From Taenia hydatigena (taxonomy: Eukaryota > Platyhelminthes > Cestoda > Cyclophyllidea > Taeniidae), in assembly GCA_036345935.2 (NCBI GenBank), contig JADWOT020000006.1:16094519-16158518 (forward strand): DNA of 64,000 bases, in the 5' to 3' direction. Positions 1-12,100 of this stretch are shown here, piece after piece (the stretch's first letter is position 1; each line of letters opens with the position of its first letter). The translations under genes were made by a program, and so were the position numbers. The notes beneath the pieces were generated by a model. The model made no database searches, was not told where the DNA came from, and saw only the letters and a list, made by a program, of their open reading frames with translations.

Positions 1-1541
1 AAGTAAAACAGTGATAATTGGAAGCCGGGTCGGGCTTGCCCTGCTGCAAAACATTACCCACCCGAAAAGTATAAACTGGGTGCGTGTGAGTACAACGACA
101 GTGTGATTGAAACAATTCATTCATTTAGGATGGAGTTCACTTTGAAATGGAAAATCAGTTACTGGAGGCTTTTGAGCGTCTTCCTATGTGACTTCAGTTA
201 TCACAGCTTGCCACGGACTTACGCAGCCGTAAATTTTGAGTTCGAGTAGTTTTAACCAAATGTGCAGCCTAAACGCAAACGCAGCATCGTCTCCTCTACT
301 GTGCTGGGACGGTCAGTGAGGGAACATTTCTTAATGAGGCAGTCATCTTTTAAACTAAAAGTACTTTGGAATATTTTTTGAAGCCACACTCACTACCAGA
401 TGCCGCATATCAGATGACAGTTGCGCTCTTGGTATTCGGGTAAAAGCGGTCTTTGCATGTTTCTTCCTTGTCTTCTAATGTCTTGGCTGAAGCACCTACC
501 AATCACGCCTGGAGGCTTGCGACGTAACTCTGATGATTCCGTTTTTTCACACAATCAAGTAGGAGTTGAAAAATGTCCACTGGTCCATCTTCATAAAATT
601 CAAATACCAGTCTGGAGAGCAATAACGCATAAAGACTAGGGGGAGATGTTCAGGTGAAAATGATGGATTTTGAAATGGAAATTTCAATGTACTAAGGATC
701 TAGTACTGATCACAGGACATCAAGATATACTTCGTGGGATTTGAGAGTGAACATGGTTCAGCAATTGGACACTTTTAGAAAGTAGCATTGCACAGTAGGA
801 AAAGCCCAAGTTTAAAATTGGACTATTTTAAGAAGTCTGAACAGTCAAAATTAAGTGGATGGACGGGGTGTGTGGACGCGGTATTACGAGAATTGCGTGG
901 GTGGCGAGAATAGCTACCGTTCAAAATGCACAATTAAAATTCATATGGTGCAGTTTAGACTTTGGTGCTTCATTTAAGGCGCTAACGGCGCTGTGAAATT
1001 CATACCTACCACACCTGCAATTTCCGGATGCGTTTGACAAGTCAGCGTTCGTAATCGCGTCTGTTCTTCCTTCAAAGCCGCTAATAGAGACGTCTATTTC
1101 ACAGTCACTAATTGTGCCTAATTGGCCGCAAACTATGGAACATCCAATTCAACCCAGCAGTAAGCCAGAAAACTTTCGTTAAATAGTCTTAGGGTAATTG
1201 TTGAAAAATAACTCACGAGGCGTTGCAAAACTTCTTAGCGCAAACTACTCAGCGGTTTCTATCCCCATCTGAACAGTATTTGTAATTGCAGCATTTCAGC
1301 TCTGTTGTGGTGCATTGCATTGAATTCTTAAAAGGCGCAATGCGCTGTTCAGATGGCGCCGAGCGGAGAGGAGAGGAGCAGGGGATGCGGAGCAGATGGG
1401 GCACGTGTGACCGGCCATCGATTTTCCGCTCGAATTAGCATCCCAGATTTGGCTTTATACAGGGTACAGACGGTCAGGTGGCCGTCCTAACACTAAATTT
1501 CAGTCCTCGAACAGTTTTTCTAACGGATTCACAATCAAAAG
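1..1541. other. Gene-free left flank
   Basis: I see no recognisable protein family, RNA gene or repeat in this stretch on either strand. The only open frame of note, at 421-639, is short and resembles nothing known. The last 170 bases are more GC-rich and contain promoter-like elements described separately, so the right end is probably the promoter and 5' leader of the ubiquitin-like gene that starts at 1542. Confidence 0.6.
1402..1459 (+). promoter_or_regulatory. Candidate promoter: E-box and TATA-like element
   Basis: A perfect E-box, CACGTG, lies at 1402-1407 and a TATA-like TTTATA at 1454-1459, about 80 bases before the ATG of the ubiquitin-like gene. A GC- and purine-rich stretch of about 40 bases precedes them. 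Spacing and order suit an RNA polymerase II core promoter for an intronless gene, but the assignment rests only on short motifs and no transcription start is visible. Confidence 0.3.
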
Positions 1542-2246
1542 ATGCTCCTGAACGTAGTCTACGATTGCAAGGATTTTTGTAGCGTCAATGTCGACGATCG
1601 TGGAACGGTTGAGGACTTAAAATGTGCTATTTTGCAAGCCCAGAACGTGTCGATCGAGGAGCAGACACTTACTTTTGGTGGAACTACCCTCGAAAACGAA
1701 CGCTGCCTCAACGAGTACGGCCTCAGTAACTGCTGTACGGTGAACCTCACGCTGCCTATCACCTTCCACCCCAAGATCCAGATTTACGTGAAGACACCAT
1801 GCAATGAGTGCTTCCCCCTCATAGTCACCACACAGGACACGGTGTGCGAGGTGAAGCAGCAATTTTCCGCCTGCTGTCCAGTCAAGTACAACGCGCCCGA
1901 GTTCGTGTTTGAGTCGTGGCTCATGGAGGACGAACGCCAACTCTGCGGTTACGGCGTTGAAGAGGGCTCCATGCTGAACCTTGTGGACCGCTTGCCTCCA
2001 GGCGCCGGCATGCCACCCATCAAAGTGTACATCAAATCACCCAGCGACCAGGTGAACGAGTTCGAGTTTCCTCAAACCATGACAGTGAGGATGGTGAAGG
2101 AAGCCGTCTCTAAATGCCTCTGTCTCCGTCCAGGCTCATTTAGCCTAGTCTACAAGGGATGTCCGCTGGCCGAGAACGCCACCCTTTACGAGTCCTGCAT
2201 TAATCACGGCGCTGTCATTTGTGTTGTCAAGTCTAACCGTTGCTAA
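1542..2246 (+). CDS. Protein with three tandem divergent ubiquitin-like domains
   Basis: This intronless 234-aa frame folds by eye into three ubiquitin-like domains: roughly residues 1-72, 76-150 and 157-234. Each shows the ubiquitin pattern of a beta hairpin, a helix (VEDLKCAI, VCEVKQQF, VRMVKEAV) and a late strand with an L-x-E-x-x-x-L type turn. No domain ends in the diglycine needed for conjugation, and the last ends N-R-C, so this is not a polyubiquitin precursor. The position matching ubiquitin K48 is T, L or C in the three domains. Cysteine is very frequent, 18 in all, in no domain I know. A TATA-like box lies about 80 bases upstream and AATAAA 35 bases downstream, which supports a compact real gene. 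The lack of introns, unlike its neighbours, may point to a retrogene origin. The role is unknown; adaptor-like binding of proteasome or ubiquitin-handling partners is only a guess. Confidence 0.8.
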   Translation: MLLNVVYDCKDFCSVNVDDRGTVEDLKCAILQAQNVSIEEQTLTFGGTTLENERCLNEYGLSNCCTVNLTLPITFHPKIQIYVKTPCNECFPLIVTTQDTVCEVKQQFSACCPVKYNAPEFVFESWLMEDERQLCGYGVEEGSMLNLVDRLPPGAGMPPIKVYIKSPSDQVNEFEFPQTMTVRMVKEAVSKCLCLRPGSFSLVYKGCPLAENATLYESCINHGAVICVVKSNRC

Positions 2247-2280
2247 CTTTCGTTTTTTGCATAATTTTTCCCGCTCGGTC

Positions 2281-2286
2281 AATAAA
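2281..2286 (+). promoter_or_regulatory. Polyadenylation signal AATAAA
   Basis: A canonical AATAAA lies 35 bases after the stop codon of the triple ubiquitin-like gene and is followed by a T-rich stretch. It implies a very short 3' untranslated region. Confidence 0.6.
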
Positions 2287-5200
2287 CATACGTTTTATTT
2301 AGAAATGTTTCTCCTTTTAGCCTAATAATAATCAAACTCGAAAGTGGAGCGCGGCCATTTCACAGGCAATCATGTACCTAATACGCCTTATGACACTGAT
2401 GAACAGCCCAGTTTCGGAAATGTCTTAGTGCTTTAGATTGATAACACACTTTCCTTGTGGCGCAAATCAATGCAGTTGATTGTGTGTGCAAGTTGAGTGT
2501 TTTTGATGTGACCTCAAAAACACAATTGTAGACCTATTGTTGAATTGCCATTTTATCTTCAGAGCATGGAAGCACCAGTGAGAAGGAAATAGGGAGTAAC
2601 TTTGATAATTATATGCGTTACATCAGCAGAACAATATGAAAGGGTATACACAACACAGCAGCATCCAATTCGCATCATAATACCAATAACTGCTATACCT
2701 TTAGTGATGATAATTAAAAAAAAACCCACCTCTCGAAGTTGCACTGACACCATCAACCTTTCTGAAGGGCATGGGATGCATGACTCGCGTTAGACTACCT
2801 CACGTGAAAAAATAGGAAAACGACTAGATACATCAGGATACAATGATCGAAGGAAATGATAAATACTGTCCACGTGCGAACACTTAAATTTCTAGCTTAC
2901 AGCACGCGTGCAAAATTGATCATAACAGTCTAAAGTGGATGCATGTTGAGAAAATTATGGCAGCACATCCTCACCCTGAGAAGCGTCTAAGGTGTAGCTT
3001 TAGAAGCATGAAATCGTCATTTGATACTACGTCTGAATTTCTCACCAATGACTACAAATACTCTTAATATATAGACATCAAATGTTACCACGGTAAGGAG
3101 GCGATTGTCTGAGAACAGACGCCGGTAGATATCTGGTGGAGAGCGTGGTCACACAGATAATTTAAAAGTAAGCGACCTTGGGAATGAGAGGAAAATTAAT
3201 GACTGCAGCATCAAGCCAACTTGATAATAACGATGACAAACCGTGGATTACACCGGATTCTACCATTCATGGCTACGAATAAAGAGAATACGACTTTAGC
3301 TTCAACAGCAAGGTGACAAGAACTTCCCCTAATTTAAGCGAACACCTAAAAATGTTGTCAGTGTGCGATTTCTGTAATATCTGCTCAGGCGGTATCACCT
3401 TACCACCAGGCATTCATTTTCAGACCGCCAAGAACGATTATTTCTACAAAATTCATGGAATGCTTAGCCCACATAGCATCTCCCAAGTCTGTAGTGCGAC
3501 GACTGTAGCGCAGACATTTCGAGAACCCGCCGCAATTGCCAAGGGGTAATTAATAAAACAATTCATTTACTGAAAAGGGGTCGAATGAAACATACAGACC
3601 AAGTAATCAATTTTCTTCCAACAAAACTCGGTTGGCGAACTTGCAGCCATTTAAGAGACGATAACCTTTCCTGTAGGATGCGGCTTTCCGTAGGAGAACG
3701 GCACATACCGATGTGTGATCATGTGCTGAAAAATAAGTGGAAATCAAGCCTACTTGGTACAATGAGTAGGCAACGTATAACAGTATGTAAAATAGTACGT
3801 CCCAATACCAATACGCAGTAATAACCACTGGTAAAGGTATCCAAGACGAGTACAAGCACTCAATTAGTGAACTAGGGATTGGGTCAAACCAAAAAGCACC
3901 AGTCTTCAAAACAACGAATCAGCGAGGTAAACATGAAGAGAAAGTCAGTATCTGGCCGCAAGTCATAAAGTTTACTTAAAAGAGCTTTAACACTTTTCTT
4001 AATAGAATAACCTTGCGACCAAACATCCAAGTAAACCACTTGGGCAATCAAGAAACCACGATAATGGTGTTTAATCCAATGCGATGGTTAGAAGTGACCG
4101 TGATATCAGACAGAAGCCGAAATAATTATGCTCCTAGAGTAATGGAGATACAAAGAGCCATGCAATCTGACCATTGACATAAGGTTTCAACGACACCTTC
4201 GTAAATTACGAAAACGAAACAAAACACAAACTTCGACGGGTGCGAATGGGATGAAAACACAAGCATACCTTTATTTGTCTTTTCATCATAACGGTGAAAA
4301 GGAGGATGAAATACACCACGAGAATGGGCCAGAAGACCGGAATATCGAGAAGAGGGAAGAAGGTGCACAGAAGGCTTATGATTATTGCTCGTGTAGCATA
4401 GTACCTAGGGACAGGCATTTATTTACAAAACTGTGTAGTAAATGTGGCGGAATTGTAATACAAGACCTGATGTCTGTATTTCAACTATACGCTATGTTAT
4501 GTATTTTCAGGCAGGAATAATATCAATATTAACCTACAAAAAGCAGCACAAGTCCAACTGAACATGAGTCACATTCTGACACGCAGAGATCAAATTACCA
4601 GAATTTCGCCTCCAATAAGCGTGGTATAAAGGGCCTAAATTCATCAGCCTCCGTTCTTGGAAGTGTCGGTGTTTCATCTAAATTAATATATTTGTTAAAG
4701 CCTCTGTACCAAGTAGATCCGCGAATTCTGGATCCACTTGTGGTGAAATAGAATGTATAAATAAACTCAATATGTATATAGCAAGGGCATAACTAATGAT
4801 ATGGAACCCCTTAAAAATGATAAAATAAAGCTCAAATACCTGGATCAAGTAAATTCGAAAAACATAAAGCGCAAAGAATGCAGAAGTTATGCACCATCTA
4901 GTTCTAGCATAAGGATTTAGTTTGTCTATGACGGATTGGTATTTCTAAAATATAACGGAGATAAAACAGATTTACTAAGCGTATTGGTTTGAGAAGTTTC
5001 TCGAACTTGGATTCATCACTTTCCTGAGGGGTCTCACTCATTAGGTTCATCCCTCGTTCGCTTGGCCTGGACAAGTGATTTTGATTTTAGCGGCCAAAAC
5101 ATCATTGACATCATCCCAGCGAAGTCATGCCTTCTATAAAAAAGAACGCAAAAATGTCACTCGCCTATAAAAAAGGACAATGAAACGGTTGCACTTATTG

Positions 5201-5341
5201 CGGAAGCATAAAATTGGAATAAGTTCTTGAAATCGTGCTCGAAACGTGGTGAAATTAATGGCATGACAACCGGCTTCAAGTTCAAACCAATCAGCATTGT
5301 AGTAGAAAATAACCCGTCCCTTCCTAGCCCATTCTCCAACG
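2287..5341. other. 3-kb intergenic stretch
   Basis: The sequence is AT-rich with many stops in all frames. Short open frames (3313-3549, 3585-3821, 3607-3909 minus, 4251-4520) show no family resemblance, no plausible splice partners and no conserved motif. I see no tRNA cloverleaf, tandem repeat or mobile element. The final few hundred bases must include the promoter and 5' leader of POLR3C, but no convincing TATA element is visible. Confidence 0.5.
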
Positions 5342-8300
5342 ATGTCGGATGCCCTTGCAGCTCTCTCAATTTTTTTGATAAATAAGTATTTTGGGAACAA
5401 TGCTGCGGCCATCGTCCGCTGTCTTCAAATACATGGCTCATCAACTCATAAGATGCTAGAACGCTTACTTTCCGGTCGCCTATCGCCCATCAAGGTAAGC
5501 TGTGGTCGCTATTTTTATCCTTGAGGTTGCTTCTTGCATTTTAACCCTTTTACGCCACAGTATACTAAAAGTAAACCAAGGAGATGTACGTAAGTACGAT
5601 TTGGATTATCAAGGGGTGACAAGGCTTGCTAGGTAGTTACTTGGTTTCCTGATATTTTTAGGATACCAATATTGTGCAAAGTCGGCTTTCTGTTTTACGG
5701 GGCTGTAGCTGAGAACTTACTTCTGATTGTATTCATATCTGGAATGGCGAAAACTTCTGAGGTATTGCGTGCCACTCTTCTTCGTGTATCTAAAGGTACT
5801 AAGGTATATTTGGGTTGAAAAGCGTTGAAGGTGATAAGTACAAGGAAGCTGAGGTCTTGGTGGAGTGTTTGGATACCCTGGTTAGTTCAGGTATCATCGG
5901 AGCTACCACGAAGTCAATGATTTTGCAGCCACCTGAGGAGCGTGGTCAGTACGAACGATTTTCACTGGCAAAATCAGACTTGCTCGGTGCGTCTTTTGGT
6001 TAATGCTGATTACCACTCGGCTTCCTTGAACCTTCTTCGTTTTCATGTTTGCGGACTTGCTTAAATGAGAGTCGATTCATTCTGTCTGTTTCCTTTTGTC
6101 TAATTAATTTTATTTTCCACTTGTCAAGTTCATCCACCTACATATTAATTCATGCCAATTTTGTAGAAAATTTGCGCAAATTTGTTGCAAGTGGTGCTAC
6201 CTACAAGAATTTCCACCGCTTTTTACCCGTAAGCTTCTTGTTGAAGTACTTTTTAGGTAATTTTATAAACTTGTTTTCATATATATTACCTTGTTCAGGC
6301 TCCGAAACAGTCAGTTGAATGGGATCTCATTTTGGCGCCGCGTGTCGATTCATTGGAAGCTCTTTGGCGTGATTACTTAATTTCTCGCTTCGCTGCTGAA
6401 AGGATAGATGAGGTAAAGAATGTTATTTTGACGTAACCAATTCCGATGGTTGATCGGAAATACCAACTCGACTGCTCCGTCTCATTTTTCTTTCAACAGA
6501 CAGCTGGGGACATAATGTCGCGAATTTTGCACGTCGCGTTTGCATCAAAAGAGCACGGTCACGTGACATCCCCTTCTTCCGAGGCTGTTGATCATTCACA
6601 GGTTCCTTTTACGGGCTCTTATTTCCCTTTCACTTCTACAGTGATTCAGTATCTTTCACCCTCCAGAACCATGTCTTCTGCATTTGTTTTCACTGTTCCT
6701 TACTTGGTTCCATCCTACAGGTGGTTCAAAGCTTCAGCAATCCTCCAGACCACCTCACTTCCTACTTAACCCTTCTTCTGAACGATCCAGTGAGCTTTGA
6801 TTAACAAATTTACCATGGCCTTCAATCACCTCCAATAGTGGATGATCTGTTTTGCCATTTAGATGTCTCTCTTGGAGCAAAAACCCGGAATAGCGGGGGG
6901 AATATACATATGCCGTATCCTTTCCAAAATTTTGAGGCTATATTGCTATTTTTGCTCCACTTCATTTAGTTTGCTAGCTTTTCCTTGACTACTATTTGCA
7001 AATTAGCTTACAAGAAGGTTGTTAGAAACATTCTGGTCTGTCACATTGAAAACGTCGTGCAGGTTCTGTAAGTTTCGCTGCCTAGCCGTTGTGCAAGTAC
7101 CTGGTGGGATTTTTTACCAAGATTTTGTTGCTGCAGCTTTGAAAATGCAGGCCTCCGAATTTTTCGCATCTTGCTGATCGAAGGCTACCTCTCATATGAA
7201 ACTGTACGCTTGTTCCATTCCTCTTCTTACTGTCGACCCGGCTGAAATTTCAGTGATCCATTATTTATTTTTGTAGTTGGAAAGGCGTCTTTTAATCCCC
7301 CAAAAAGAGTTTCGTCGGATTCTCCCGCAAATGGTTGCAAGTCGATTCGTTTCAACCACTGTAAGTGCTTGTCTGTCGGTAGGTGTGCGCCATTCATCTT
7401 TGCTCTTTTGAATGATTTTCTAGGCCCATTTTTCTCGTTGCTGGCTGCTTTGGTATGGAATCGGTTCTCTCATACACTTTCCTCGCTATAAAAGTTTGCT
7501 TCAGCTCACTTTGCGCATATTCAGGCTTTGATACTTTTACATGAAAAATTCCTGTCACTGTTCATGTTATACTGTCAAACGAATATAAAGTAGCTGAAGT
7601 TGGCATGTTGAGAATCCAATGACTAGTCATAGAGATTAGTTATTCTATCCACTCTGGAATAGCTTAGTTTTCTCTGTGATAGTCCAAGCTATTCTGGATG
7701 AATTTGATAGCACCGTACACCCTTACGTCATTCCCCCATAGGAATTTTCTCGAGCAAAAGACTTCAACGCGGACACTGTGGTCTGTCTGTACAGTGTAAA
7801 TCTCTCTACGGTGGCGCGACTGATGATCGAATACGCGCAGCACTGCGTCCTCTGCTTGGCCACCCGTTCGGACGCTGAACTGAACGCCAAGAGGTAGATT
7901 ACTGGGCGATCCACGTGATTGGATCGGAATCTTAGTACATAGACTCACCCAACTGCGTTTCCTCAGCTCTCTGAAAAAAAAAGCAAGGAATCGGTGTCCT
8001 AATGCCGAAGCTGGGATTTTTTCCCATTTGCTATCATTAAGTAGCGTTAAATCATCGTCTTAATACTTTCAAAGCAGCCTAAATTCAGGGATATAGCATC
8101 ATTCCCATCTTGCTCCTTGTATTTCAGTACGGAGTTGGTATGAAGGTTTAGAGTAGTAAGTGCTTTAAACTGTTTAAATGTGCTTCCATCCCTTCGCAAA
8201 GTCGTTTGATAGATCAACGTTACCGTGTGGAGAGTATGATCAGCAAGCACCAAGAGGAAGTCACCAAATTGGAGAGACGAGAGCAGATGAGTGAGGGAGC

Positions 8301-8557
8301 GGACGAGGAGATCGAATCCCACAGGGAGAGTGTGCAGGCCCTACAGAACAGCCTCACGCCGGCTGAGATAAACCAACTCTCTACTCTCTCCAATCGTCTT
8401 GCGAAGTGGGTTGAACTTTTCTTAGGTTTGGATTGGTCTCTAGCGTACTACACAGTCCTCATCTTTGTTTAGACTTGCAGCTGCGCAGTGGGAGGCTGAA
8501 ACGGCGTGGTTTGTGGCAGATCTCTATCTTCGACTTTATTTTGATACAGAGGAATAA
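5342..8557 (+). CDS. POLR3C: DNA-directed RNA polymerase III subunit RPC3
   Basis: RPC3 (C82/RPC62) is a winged-helix subunit of the Pol III initiation subcomplex, acting in the nucleus on tRNA and 5S rRNA genes. Fifteen exons join in phase: 5342-5494, 5561-5589, 5662-5795, 5831-5986, 6167-6228, 6299-6412, 6500-6601, 6721-6789, 6863-6914, 7007-7067, 7137-7203, 7277-7360, 7742-7893, 8202-8405, 8473-8557. The 507-aa product is close to the 534 aa of human RPC3. It starts with a winged-helix segment (MSDALAALSIFLINKYFG). Later it has a VVCLYSVNLSTVARLM block matching human LYTVNILSAARML, then a charged coiled coil (about aa 412-480) matching the region around RLLEKSQRVEAI. The end, LRLYFDTEE, is divergent. 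The 29-nt second exon and the 35-nt intron at 5796-5830 are the least certain parts. The gene is tail-to-tail with PSME4, 571 bases away. Confidence 0.88.
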
Positions 8558-8558
8558 A
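8553..8558 (+). promoter_or_regulatory. AATAAA overlapping the POLR3C stop codon
   Basis: The TAA stop at 8555-8557 is embedded in AATAAA at 8553-8558. If used, the mRNA would have a 3' untranslated region of only about 15-30 bases. A T-rich stretch with a GT-rich patch follows within 100 bases. Another signal further right may be the one used. Confidence 0.35.
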
Positions 8559-9128
8559 GTGCCTTTTCTCACCCCTTGAATTAGTTCTTTCAATGCACAC
8601 TCGCACCATAGCTTATGTTGCTTGTGTGGGCTCCGGCAAGGGTGTGTTGTTTCACTGACCGTGAATTGATGCATTTAAGAAATACGCTGTTGGAATTGTT
8701 AGGCGCAAGAAGACACACTCGCAGTTGGAGCGTCAGGTCCCGGCTACAAATACTTCAATCCTCAAGTTGCGTGAACCCCAATGGTTTCATCAGCTACGAG
8801 AAGCTAGGAAGAGCACTTATCTCTGGGCGTTGAGTGATATTAATAAGATCACGGCATTGATCACACATGGACCGCCGTGTGCCCTCAAGAAAGTGACCAG
8901 CTACACTGTTTTTTTTTAAAAGGGAATTCAAAAAGATAACATGAAATTCCAGTGCATATACATGAAGTGTGTTTGGTGGATATATCTTGATAAAAAAAGA
9001 ATAGCATGTAAGGAGCTGTTTGGTAAAAAATGTGACGCTTCTTTCAATTACAACTAAGTGGGAGTTTCTGCCTCGTAGCTTGAGTGATAAGGAAGAAAGG
9101 TAAAGAGAAAAGGGGGAGCTGATGCTCT
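8559..9128. other. Convergent spacer between POLR3C and PSME4
   Basis: This holds the 3' ends of two convergent genes. On the plus strand, 8615-8833 and 8725-8919 are open in two overlapping frames. The second, rich in charged and aromatic residues, begins near a possible acceptor (ATTTAAG ending at 8679). I recognise no family in it. It could be an unannotated exon, an alternative POLR3C 3' end or chance. A poly-T/A patch lies at about 8909-8920. Confidence 0.35.
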
Positions 9129-12100
9129 TCAGACATAGTAGTTGAAGGAGGAGACAACCGAGAGATAGGTTTCGAGTTGCGCTTCGGAGAACTTGTCTCG
9201 ATCCCAGTGGTGGCTGTGCGAGTAGGCTGTGAGGGTGTCGGCGACTGATTTGGCAATCGGTTGGGGGTCGTGGGCGTGCTCCGCCACTTCGGTAATCACG
9301 CTAGGAAGGTAGTCGGGTGTATCGTGCTCTCGGGCCTTAATGAAGGCGCAGAGGCCCAGCACTCCTGCGTGCCGGCGGCGTAGCAACCGTTGGCCTTCCT
9401 CCGTGCTTTTTTCGTCGCTCTTTACCCGCAAGTTCACCCGCGACTCCCTCACCAGATGGCGAAACCACTGCTCCTCATACTACAATCAAAATATTCCATT
9501 CCAATTCTAGCCCACCTTACATGGCGTACAAAACCGTGCTGGTCGATGGCTCACTTTTAAGACACCGAGTTGCAAAAGGTAGGCGATAGCTTCGCAGGCA
9601 TCTCGAGCTACCTCAATCCAGGGATCAGCGAGAGCCACATCGAGGTAGCTCTTCAGGCGCGCACGAAGCTCCTCGCCGTGCGCATCACGTCGCCAGAAGG
9701 AGCAAATATTGCAGACGACTAAACGTCGCACCAACTTCAGGCCATATATACGCGTCTTCCAGGAACTGTGCAGCAAAAAGACCTCCACGAAGTCCAGCAT
9801 ACGGTTAGCCTGAGTTAGGGACAACTCTACGCATGTATGACCCATTGAGACGTTTCTATAGAACAAAGAGAGCGCAGTGGCTATGAGCTTGTTGAGCTCA
9901 TCTTTGCCGTCTTCGTTCCTAGCCGACCTGCTAGCGGCCCAGAAGGAATTGCTGCTCGACACGATATCTGCAAGGAGGGGAGCGATAAGAAGAAAGACGG
10001 CGTCACGCGATGCACCCACTGATCCTGAGGCAGGGTTCGTAGGGAAGGCTCCGTTGATAACATTCGGAAGAACCGAGAACAAGGTGCTCAAGCGTGCTTT
10101 GATTTGTTGCGAGACCAACCACTTTATCCTCGAGGAACAATTCAATAGCTCCTGTGAAAGGGGGTCGTAAAATTGAGGCATCTCAAAAAATTAACTAATG
10201 AAGAAAATTAAAAGAACAAACCGGCGTGACAGGGGTGAGTTTTTCAACAGCATTTGCCAAAAGGTCATTTTGTAGAGCAAAACTATTTTCCGAAGGAACA
10301 ATCCCCTTGAGCACCAAGACCATCAGCGAGTCTCGTACAAGTAATGGCAGGAACTAAAAAGCAAAGAGAAAATTACGACAGTTTGAAGCAAAGTGCTTCC
10401 AGTACTGTTATTGCGAGTAATCCAAATCGTTTAGTAGCTTAGACGCCTAAGGATGGAGACGAGCCAAAATCTAAACAAAGTTTTACATAGGAGCAAGTTC
10501 GCATGTAAATAGCAGGTCTCTCACACGTCTCATGACGAATTTCGGTCCAACAACGGCGTCGGCGAGCAGTTCAACAGCTGCAGAGGCGGCGAGTGGCTCA
10601 ATCAGTTTGGACTCCAAAGGCGAGGAGACAAGATGCTCGAAGTTCTGCAGACGATCAGCGCCAGAAGTGACGGCGTAGAGGCGCAGAGTGGGCGGTGCCT
10701 CTGTGAGGGTGGCGTCAAAACCTGCAGAGACAAGGACGCCGGCAGTAACACTGGCGAGTTCGCGAGTCCACAAGGAGACGCTGCAGGCAAGGGTCTCCCA
10801 CGCAACGCCTTCCGCTGCATGAGTGTGTTTCAAAAGATGCAATGCGTCCCACTTTAATGCCTGCATCAGTAGAGGCGATACCTGATACATCAAGGCGCGA
10901 CGCTGCTCCAGAAGCGGAAATAGGCGACGTCCCAAACACACTGGGCACTCTCCATATCCAGCAGGAACGCGATGGCTGCAGTGCTTTGATGGAGCCTCCC
11001 ACTTATTATCAACCTAGAAATGGAAACAATGACCACCATTTTGGGGCCGTTTCTGATGCTTGCAGACCCCACTACAAGAAACGACTGTTTTGCGGTGGCA
11101 AAGCAGTAACATCCAATTTCCTAAAAAAATCACCGCAGGAAGGAATCCAGTGTACATATTTCAATAGCACCTCTTTTGTACTCAAATTATAACTGTAAAT
11201 GCGCAACAAAAACTCCTGTAAATGTGCCAACGACTAATACCAGTAGTTGAAACGCTGAACATGAAACCACAGTTATGTCAAATGAAGCGCGATTAGGCGA
11301 TCGAGGACTCGAGAGCAACGGATGATCCTAGCGGTTACCTCAGATGCGGCAAACAGTCCTTTTTGATCTCCTTCATTGGCAGGTGACACGAGTTCGCAAA
11401 AGAACCTCCAAATATATGGCAAGTAAATGAAGTGTTGGAGGCGTCGGGTAGCGTAGATCTTCAAAAAAATCATAATAGGGAAAGGAAGACGAATCATGGG
11501 GCCCGCACAGTCAAAGTTTTGCTCTGCGGTCATTGGATCACCAATGTTTTGATCATCCATGACACCACTATGATTCCAAGTCTCGGAGAGTATCCCGTAG
11601 GCTTGACGATCATTTACTGACGTACCACTGACACTGCCTCCGTTGTTCAGTGCAGAGGCGGTGCCAGATGTGAATAAAAACGACCCACCTGAAATAGTAC
11701 AGACACAGGCTGATTACTGTTCGTGGAGCACGAAAGCAGCGCAGTTGTGGTGGGTGTAAGCGGGAAGAGGCGCATACCAACAGCGCCCAAAGCTGTGGCG
11801 GGGGTGACAAAGGTGATGCCATGGAGAGCCTCGCGGATGGGCTGGGTGGAAGCTAGCTGCGAGGCGGCCTCGATGGATACCAGGAGGCGGGGCAGGACGC
11901 GGGCGAAAAGGGCAAGTCGAGCCTCGCGAGGCCAGTCGAGAGAACCTGCCACTAGTGCCTGAAGAGCATAGGTAGCTAGTGTCGGACCCACGAACTCAGC
12001 CACGCCATTTGTCTGCTCCGAAAGCGCCGGCTGAATCAGTGCCATGATAAAGTCCTCCAGGCGTTGTAAGAAAGGTCGAGGTCCGAATGCCGCGGCCACC

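Noticed and set aside
9877..10170. 97-codon plus-strand open frame
   Set aside because: It lies opposite a PSME4 exon whose minus-strand frame matches the family; it is a shadow.
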